DNA of 64,000 nt. Origin: Fistulifera solaris. Its lineage: Eukaryota; Bacillariophyta; Bacillariophyceae; Naviculales; Stauroneidaceae. A program made the translations under genes and the position numbers. Below the pieces are notes generated by a model. That model worked only from the letters and a program-made list of their open reading frames with translations, was not told the origin of the DNA and did no database searches. Positions 58,215 through 64,000 of the stretch are shown piece after piece. Within the stretch, counting starts at the first letter, position 1. Every line of letters starts with the position of its first letter. The DNA lies in assembly GCA_030295235.1 (NCBI GenBank), contig AP026176.1, positions 434,001 through 498,000 of the forward strand, in the 5' to 3' direction.

Positions 58215-59202
58215 TTAACGCATATGACTTTGATGACGACGACGCAGAAGCAAGGAAGTGAGAATCAGTTCCCTACGCTGCTCTTGCTGGTGTAGCAAGC
58301 GGAGCATTTGCAATCGAGCTTCTTGCGGAAGCATCTGCGGACGCGGTCGCGACATCGCCAGTGCCATCGAGACTGCCGAAGGGCGATGCGGCATGACCAG
58401 ACTTGCTGAGACAGTCGGATTGTCTATCGAGAGTCGAGCGCGCTTCAATGGCGGCTCTTCCGTGACTTCAGTCTTGACGGGAAGAAAAGTCGCAACAGGA
58501 AGAACGTTTGCGCTCGCAACTGTGACGGCTGCTTCGTTACTCGTCTCCGAGGGCAATGAGACGGGGAAGCGCTTGGAAATTTCATAAAAGTCCGGTTCGT
58601 TATCAGGATCCGCAATCTGACGGCGAACGTCCTTGATTTCGGGCATGTACTTGAGCAAATGAAAACGGCCTTGCAAAAGGTCTATGAAATGAAAGGTAGA
58701 AAGAAAGAAGAGGGATGTGTTAGAGATGACTTCAGTGCGATGACACAAAGCTAAACTTGAACAGGAAGACATACTTCGTGATAATAACTGTTGCGATCAA
58801 TGCCTTTGGTGATATGCTTAAAGCCGTAATTTGTGAGCTGGCGAAGAAAACTGCTGTAACGATTGTGCCCAAAGTACTTTTGCAAAAGCATGGACTGCTC
58901 CAGCAACTTCGGTACAATCACTCGGAAGCTACGACCGTGTGAATTCCACGCAATGTAGCGCGGTGCTTCCGGCTCGTTCAATAACGTAAAGAGCTTTTGC
59001 GAAAACGTCATCGATTCGATATCGGTGGGAATCTTATCCGTGTCTTCCGGGGGAACTTGACTGAAATCGCGATACGAATGATTAACAAAGGTTCGAGGCT
59101 TGTCGATGCGTTGAATGACTACTGGTTTCACCGGATAAGGCGGTTCGGGAGCAGCCGGTTTGCGGCCGGGGCGCTTCTTCGGGGAGCCTTGAATCTTTCC
59201 AT
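58215..59202 (-). CDS. Heat shock transcription factor (HSF family)
   Basis: Two exons: 59202-58775 and 58681-58215; intron of 93 bases with GTATGT...CATAG. The DNA-binding domain has FSQKLFTLLNEPEAPRYIAW, FRVIVPKLLEQSMLLQKYF and YSSFLRQLTNYGFKHI, the recognition helix of HSFs, followed across the intron by YYHE and FLQGRFHLLKYM. Frame steps at a G4 run (59181-59184, plus strand) and an A4 run (58675-58678) are repaired by one base each. The start MERFKAPP lies at 59202 and leads into KKRPGRKP, a nuclear-signal/AT-hook-like basic patch. The C-terminal region has VKTEVTEEPP and a basic helix (EARLQMLRLLHQQEQRRELI). No clear long HR-A/B leucine zipper is visible, as in many of the numerous diatom HSFs. 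Confidence 0.85.
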
Positions 59203-60100
59203 CGTAAAGTCTTCACAGCAGCGATTAACTGAGATAAAGCAGGAAGGTAGGAGGCGCTTTTGGCTAACTTTAGAATATAGAATGCAAATTTATGAGAAGA
59301 TTGAGAAGGAATGGTCACAACAAGAAGATGACTTGAGAATTGCGAATGAATGCGTCAAGAAAAAGAATTGGGGAGCACGTGGTCCGCGAGAAATCGAACA
59401 AAAATCACCATCTGACTAACTTCTCGTAACATTTCTACGACCAGCTACGGGGGCCAAAGAATCCAGTGATGTAGGCTCTCTTCCGATGATGCATGCGGCG
59501 GACCCACAACTGCAACTGCCAACTTTAGGAACATACTACAAATTAGTTCATACTGACGTCACCAGTCAATCCCACATCAGCTGAATTCTCAACTTGTCGA
59601 TACGAAATTGTAGCCTCCATTTGTCACACTACTTCTTGCCTTCTGTCAAGAGGCGACATAAACGACCGATCATTACTGAGAACTTATCTACAATGTTTTA
59701 CATTGAAAATATTGTAGTTGGAACTACAGCGTATAATTACTTAAAGTTCACGGTTACAGATTTAACGGCATTCGCATACGGTTTTTGACAAAACTCTTTC
59801 ATCGTTGCGGAATTAGAGAAGGAAATGAGATGTGGATTGGGGCAAAGTGACGAAGTTAGTTTTGAAAATAGAAAACATGCAGCAAGTTCAAGAGTCCAAG
59901 ACTTGAAGACAAAGTTCCACTTATCATGACTAACAATGAATGAATCATCATCATGATTCATTCATGGTCCGCGACTCGTGACTCTCCGTGATAAAAAAAA
60001 ACGAAGGAAAGATTCAAAGAAACGATCTACGATCTTGGGGCGGTTAGATCTAAATTTTAAGTTAGGCGATCTTATAGGGATGCAGGTCAACGTGTTTCTT
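59203..60100. other. Intergenic
   Basis: Upstream of HSF and downstream of the first MFS gene. No gene recognised. Confidence 0.4.
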
Positions 60101-61823
60101 TTAGCTAACGGCTTCATCGTCAAGGTGCTGATTGGTCTCCTCGTAAACTTGATTCAGAGTATCTGCTTCCTCCTAGCAAGGCAACTTTTTAAGAGAATAG
60201 AATGATGATTACGTTCAACTTGTCGTGCGTACGTACCTTTAGTTGAGAGGCATAAAACACTGCAATGGCATAAAAGAATGACGCGAAAAGAAACATAGTA
60301 CCTGGTCCCCACAGAATACCCGATCCCGTCTGACTCCATCCATAAATTTGGCGCATAACCGTAGGCCCCAAGCCCGATGCAATTGCTTGTACCGAATACA
60401 ATGCTCCCTGAATGCGACCCTGTTCAGATTCTGTCACATTATTGGCCTTGAGTGCACTGATTGTAGGAAAAGCCATGGTCACTCCCGTTCCCAGCGCCAT
60501 GGCGACAAAGATCGTTAGCTTGTCCTGCGCCAAACCGTAAAGTAAACTATGAACAGCACCGAATGCAAAACTGATCGAAATTGTTCTCTGCTCGCCGACG
60601 TTTTCCAGCAGTGCTTTTAATCCAACACTTTGGACGAGAATGCCGAGACCGCCCATGAGAACGTAGAGGTTCGCAATATCCGTATCAGTGAACGATAGGT
60701 GTTCCTGCAAATAATAAACCAAGAGAGTATAATCGGCAGAGGACACCATGCCGCTGAAAAAAAGCCAGCGACGAAAGCATTCGAAAGAGGAAAGTCCTCT
60801 TTAAAATCGTCAACTCCCACAAAGGACGATACCACCAGGGTACCTGCCGTTCCGATCGTTGCAGACGCGCCTGGTGTCGTGTCTCTTCGCCAAGTGTTTC
60901 TGGTATAAATAGAACAACAATAATGATTCCCAACAGCATTGTCAACAGCGACCATAGCGATACCATTAGATAACCAAGCCACAGCGCGAGCCGAGGAGAT
61001 AGTGCCTGCCCAACCGAGTAGCCAGCCGACAATATGTCAAAACTAGGCGCGCGCCATTGTGCGGGAAGCACGTCAGCTAAGGAAGACATGGCGACGACAT
61101 ACCAGTTGATGCGAATCACTCCTGCCGCGTAATAATAGAAAGGAGACATGCTGGGCCGTAGCTGAAGCAGCACGAGAACGAATGGCGATATACATGATAC
61201 AAGAAGACCAATGATTAATAAGGCTTTCGGTCAAAGAAGAAACTCATGAGTCGACGCGAATACAATACAAATAGATCATGCATAGAAGTCACGCACGCTT
61301 TCTACCATATTCGTCGCTCAGCGATCCTGTCAAGGACGACGCGAAAAGGTAAACGCATTCGCAGCCAAATGCCGATTCGCTACTGCTTGTTGAGCGTCCG
61401 CCGATGCTGCAGAGCAAGCTTCGGATTTATCATGCATCGAAAAGGCACGACACGTCACATTCTGTGAAAGATTATAATCCAAATGAGCGTATCGATCCGT
61501 CATCACCGAAGGTACCTGCGTAGAATGTGAGAAGACAGAGACACGCGAGCTTTTCGAGTCGTTTCGACTACACGTACCACTCCAATTACAGCACCTTCTC
61601 CCATCGCCAGCAAAGCAGTTAGGAACACAATCTGAAACCCCACTTTGCTCTCTTTGAAAGCTTGGAAGAAGGAAACATTATTCTCATTGCATTCGCTATC
61701 CGTCAATTCGATAGATGACATTTCACAAACGGCGCCAACAGGTGGGCGAGTCAACGTTTCGTCGTCAGAGTTGGCAATTCGCCGATGTCGATGCTGTTGG
61801 GTAGAAAAGGTTTCAGAAGCCAT
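60101..61823 (-). CDS. MFS transporter (DHA1/MFSD14-TetA-like), tandem copy 1
   Basis: About 510 residues, some 12 membrane segments. Exons: 61823-61578, 61515-61297, 61223-60237, 60172-60101; introns of 62, 73 and 64 bases. The acidic N-terminus (SIELTDSECNENN) precedes the first helix VFLTALLAMGEGAVIGV. GSLSDEYGRKP is the MFS motif A between helices 2 and 3. SEQGRIQGALYSVQAIASGL and GPTVMRQIYGWSQ match the C-terminal half of MFSD14/tetracycline-type exporters. Last exon: EEADTLNQVYEE. Frame steps at A4 (61344-61347) and A7 (60757-60763) runs are single-base. Substrate unknown. It lacks the intron found in copy 2 after YIQER. Confidence 0.82.
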
Positions 61824-62197
61824 TCTCTTTTCTTGTGAATGATGCGAAGGATCGCTTGCCGTTCTCTCTCGCTTTGCAACATGAATGAAACATCTCGAGA
61901 GATTGCGTGCAAGGAGCAATTATCGGAACCATCGATCGCTCATTCTCGAAGGTTTACTTCGATCAATTCAGACGGTAATACCTTCCGGAACAATAAGTAT
62001 TTAAGGAATTTTATTGCTTCTTCAAGTGATCGCCGGCTTGCGTGTTTTCGAGTGGTCAGTGGTCAACAGCTGGAGTTTCGGGTCTGAAGAAATGAGTATG
62101 ACGTCACGTTCGTTTCGAAAATGAACCATCTATGTGACATTCGACATTCCCATAATTTTTTATCTTTCGCCTATCTGAATCCATCTATCTGAATCCG
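61824..62197. other. Intergenic between MFS copies
   Basis: Promoter region of MFS copy 1; nothing else seen. Confidence 0.4.
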
Positions 62198-64000
62198 TTA
62201 CAACAAAAGACTAGACTCCTCCGCCATGTCTTCAGATGATGATTCGTTTACCTCCTCAGACAATTCGTGCAAAGCATTTGCTTCCTCCTAACCAGACGCG
62301 AAGCGAGTAAGTGAGAAGCGGCACCTCGTCAAGGTTTTAAAGTGTCTGTCGAGCACGTACCGGAAGTTGCGACGCATAATAGACAGCAACAACATAAAAC
62401 AGCGATGAAAACAGAAACATAGTCCCCGGCCCCCAAATTATACTCGTACCGTCTTGACTCCAACCATAAATTTGGCGCATCACCGTCGGACCCAAACCAG
62501 ATGCGATTGCTTGTACAGAGTACAGAGCTCCTTGGATACGACCTTGCTCTGAATCCTTAACATTATTCGCTTTGATCGCACTGATAGTAGGAAAAGCCAT
62601 CGATACACCCGATCCGATAGCAATGGCAACAAAAATGGTCGCTTTGTTTCTGGCCAGTCCGTACAATAAGTTATGAATAGTGCCCAATGCGAAACTGATC
62701 ATGATGGTGTTCCGTTCCCCAGCTTTTCAATGATCGTCTTCAAACCGATACTCTGTACGAAAATTCCCAAGACGCCCATGATCAAGAACAGATTGGCAAT
62801 GTCTTTATCGTTGAACGATAGCTGGCTCACGATATGAGAGAAACTTCATAAGACGCACCGAGTTTCCCAATATTCGACAACAAAATCAATTCTTGTTTCC
62901 ACTTACGCGTTCTTGAATATAATACAACAAAAACGTTTGATCGCCCGCTGCCACCATTCCGCTGAAGAAAGCTAACGACGACAGTAATCGAAAGAGTGAA
63001 TTCCGATTCAATATACTGAGTTCCCATAGAGGTCGATACCACCAAGCCATGGATCGCTCCGCTCGTTGCAAGAGCGCTTGTGCTTTGGTATCTTCGGATA
63101 TCGTTTCGGGTAAAAGAACACCACGATACTCAATCCCCTAACAGTGTTACCAGAGACCATACCGAAACGTAAAAATGCCCAAACCACAAGGAAAATCGCG
63201 GCGCGAGAGCAAATCCACAAGAGAAACCCGCCAACAACATTCCAAAACTCGGTGCACGCCACTGCGGGGTAACACATCCGCCAAGGAGGAAAGGGCGACC
63301 GCAAACCAATTGACTTGAATCGCTCCGGCGGCATAGTAATAGAACGGCGACATGGTTTCGTGCAATTGAATCAATACCAAAATAGTGGGAGAAAGACACG
63401 ACAGAAGGAGGCCCGCTACTAAAATGGCTGCAATAATAGGCACAGAAAGTAAGATGATACGGAACAGAGCGCTCGGTTGCACTCAAGTCTTTCGAACTCA
63501 CGTTTCCTTCCGTATTCATCACTGAACGATCCTATTAGTGACGACGTAAAAAAGGTCAAAGCGTTCGAAATCAAACGTTCGTTCGCTACAGCTTGTTGGG
63601 CGTCGGCCGATGCAGCAAAGCAAGCCGGTGGCTTTTCATTCGCCTGAAACGAACTGCAAGTCACATTCCGCGGAAGATCATGAAGCAAATGAGCATATCG
63701 ATCCGTCATCACCGAAGGTACCTTCACAGAAACAAAAGATACGCGTGAGAAAGAACCAGCTTTTTAGAGCGCAAGGTAAGAAATATAATACGTACAACAC
63801 CAATCACGGAACCTAATCCGAGCGCTAGCAAAGTGATCAGAATAACGATTTGTGGACCGGCTCGACTTTCTCGAAACGCCTCAAAAAAGGAAGGCTTGTC
63901 GTCGCCGCTGCATTCGCTGTCGTTTCGCTCGATCAGAGGCATATGAATGTGATCTGCACCTGCGCTTCTACGCCGTAGTGTTTCGTCGTAATAAAGCTGA
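62198..64000 (-). CDS. MFS transporter, tandem copy 2 (5' end beyond window)
   Basis: Paralog of the gene at 60101-61823 by protein sequence throughout. Exons: 64000-63796 (open to the edge; YDETLRRRSAG aligns with copy 1 upstream of the ATG at 63942, so the true start lies outside), 63721-63502, 63427-62907, 62821-62361, 62287-62198. Introns are 74, 74, 85 and 73 bases. The 85-base intron (62906-62822), between YIQER and LSFNDKDIANLF, is absent from copy 1. Motif A reads GSFSDEYGRKP. The last exon, EEANALHELSEEVNESSSED, is longer and more acidic than that of copy 1. Single-base steps lie at 63266-63269, 63135-63138 and 62717-62720 (C/G runs). All on the same strand, same order, so a direct tandem duplication. 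Confidence 0.82.

Noticed and set aside
1-64000. CRISPR arrays, bacterial operons, rRNA genes
   Set aside because: No regularly spaced repeats, no Shine-Dalgarno-led operons and no rRNA sequence seen; the genes are eukaryotic with introns.

Overview
This is a nuclear window from a diatom, most likely a pennate one. The reasons: two secreted Lys/Ser/Gly-rich silaffin-like proteins, a diatom-type SGNH hydrolase, a CRAL-TRIO protein with the diatom Cys/His tail, a diatom-style heat shock factor, short GT-AG introns (62-93 bases), a Ty1/copia element, and two small lineage-specific gene families in dispersed tandem arrays.

Layout. 1-979: Golgi-type sulfotransferase running off the left edge. 2002-4064: two silaffin-like precursor genes. 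4889-9021: a membrane-anchored conserved protein and a CRAL-TRIO/Cys-His protein split by an in-frame stop. 9684-23512: five members of 'family A' (about 150 aa), all on the minus strand, with a 6.8-kb Copia element (12615-19427, 4-bp target duplication, identical 88-bp LTRs) inserted between members 2 and 3. 24167-26036: SGNH hydrolase. 26568-28902: a 398-bp TRIM-like mini LTR element, then a 1.9-kb TIR element. 29382-38286: APC4, a TPR-like protein and a very large IQ-repeat protein. 40818-40890: tRNA-Ile(AAU). 41054-55023: seven members of 'family B', each with an RVxF-type motif, with GFAT (47962-50521) among them. 55666-59202: ADCK1-like kinase and a heat shock factor. 60101-64000: two tandem MFS transporters, the second running off the right edge.

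A major caveat: almost every conserved host gene is broken by one or more single-base steps, nearly all at short homopolymers, and each gene reads through cleanly when the run length changes by one. This looks like uncorrected long-read indel error rather than decay, so the split genes are reported here as single genes. The in-frame TAA at 7912-7914 is not of this type and may be real.

Best candidates for something undescribed: the silaffin-like pair with RXL processing sites and a His/Asp block, beside a sulfotransferase; family B as a possible set of PP1-docking regulators; family A, with an acidic Ser tract and a C-terminal RxxSxxxL site; and GFAT with its nucleophilic Cys buried behind a membrane-spanning leader.
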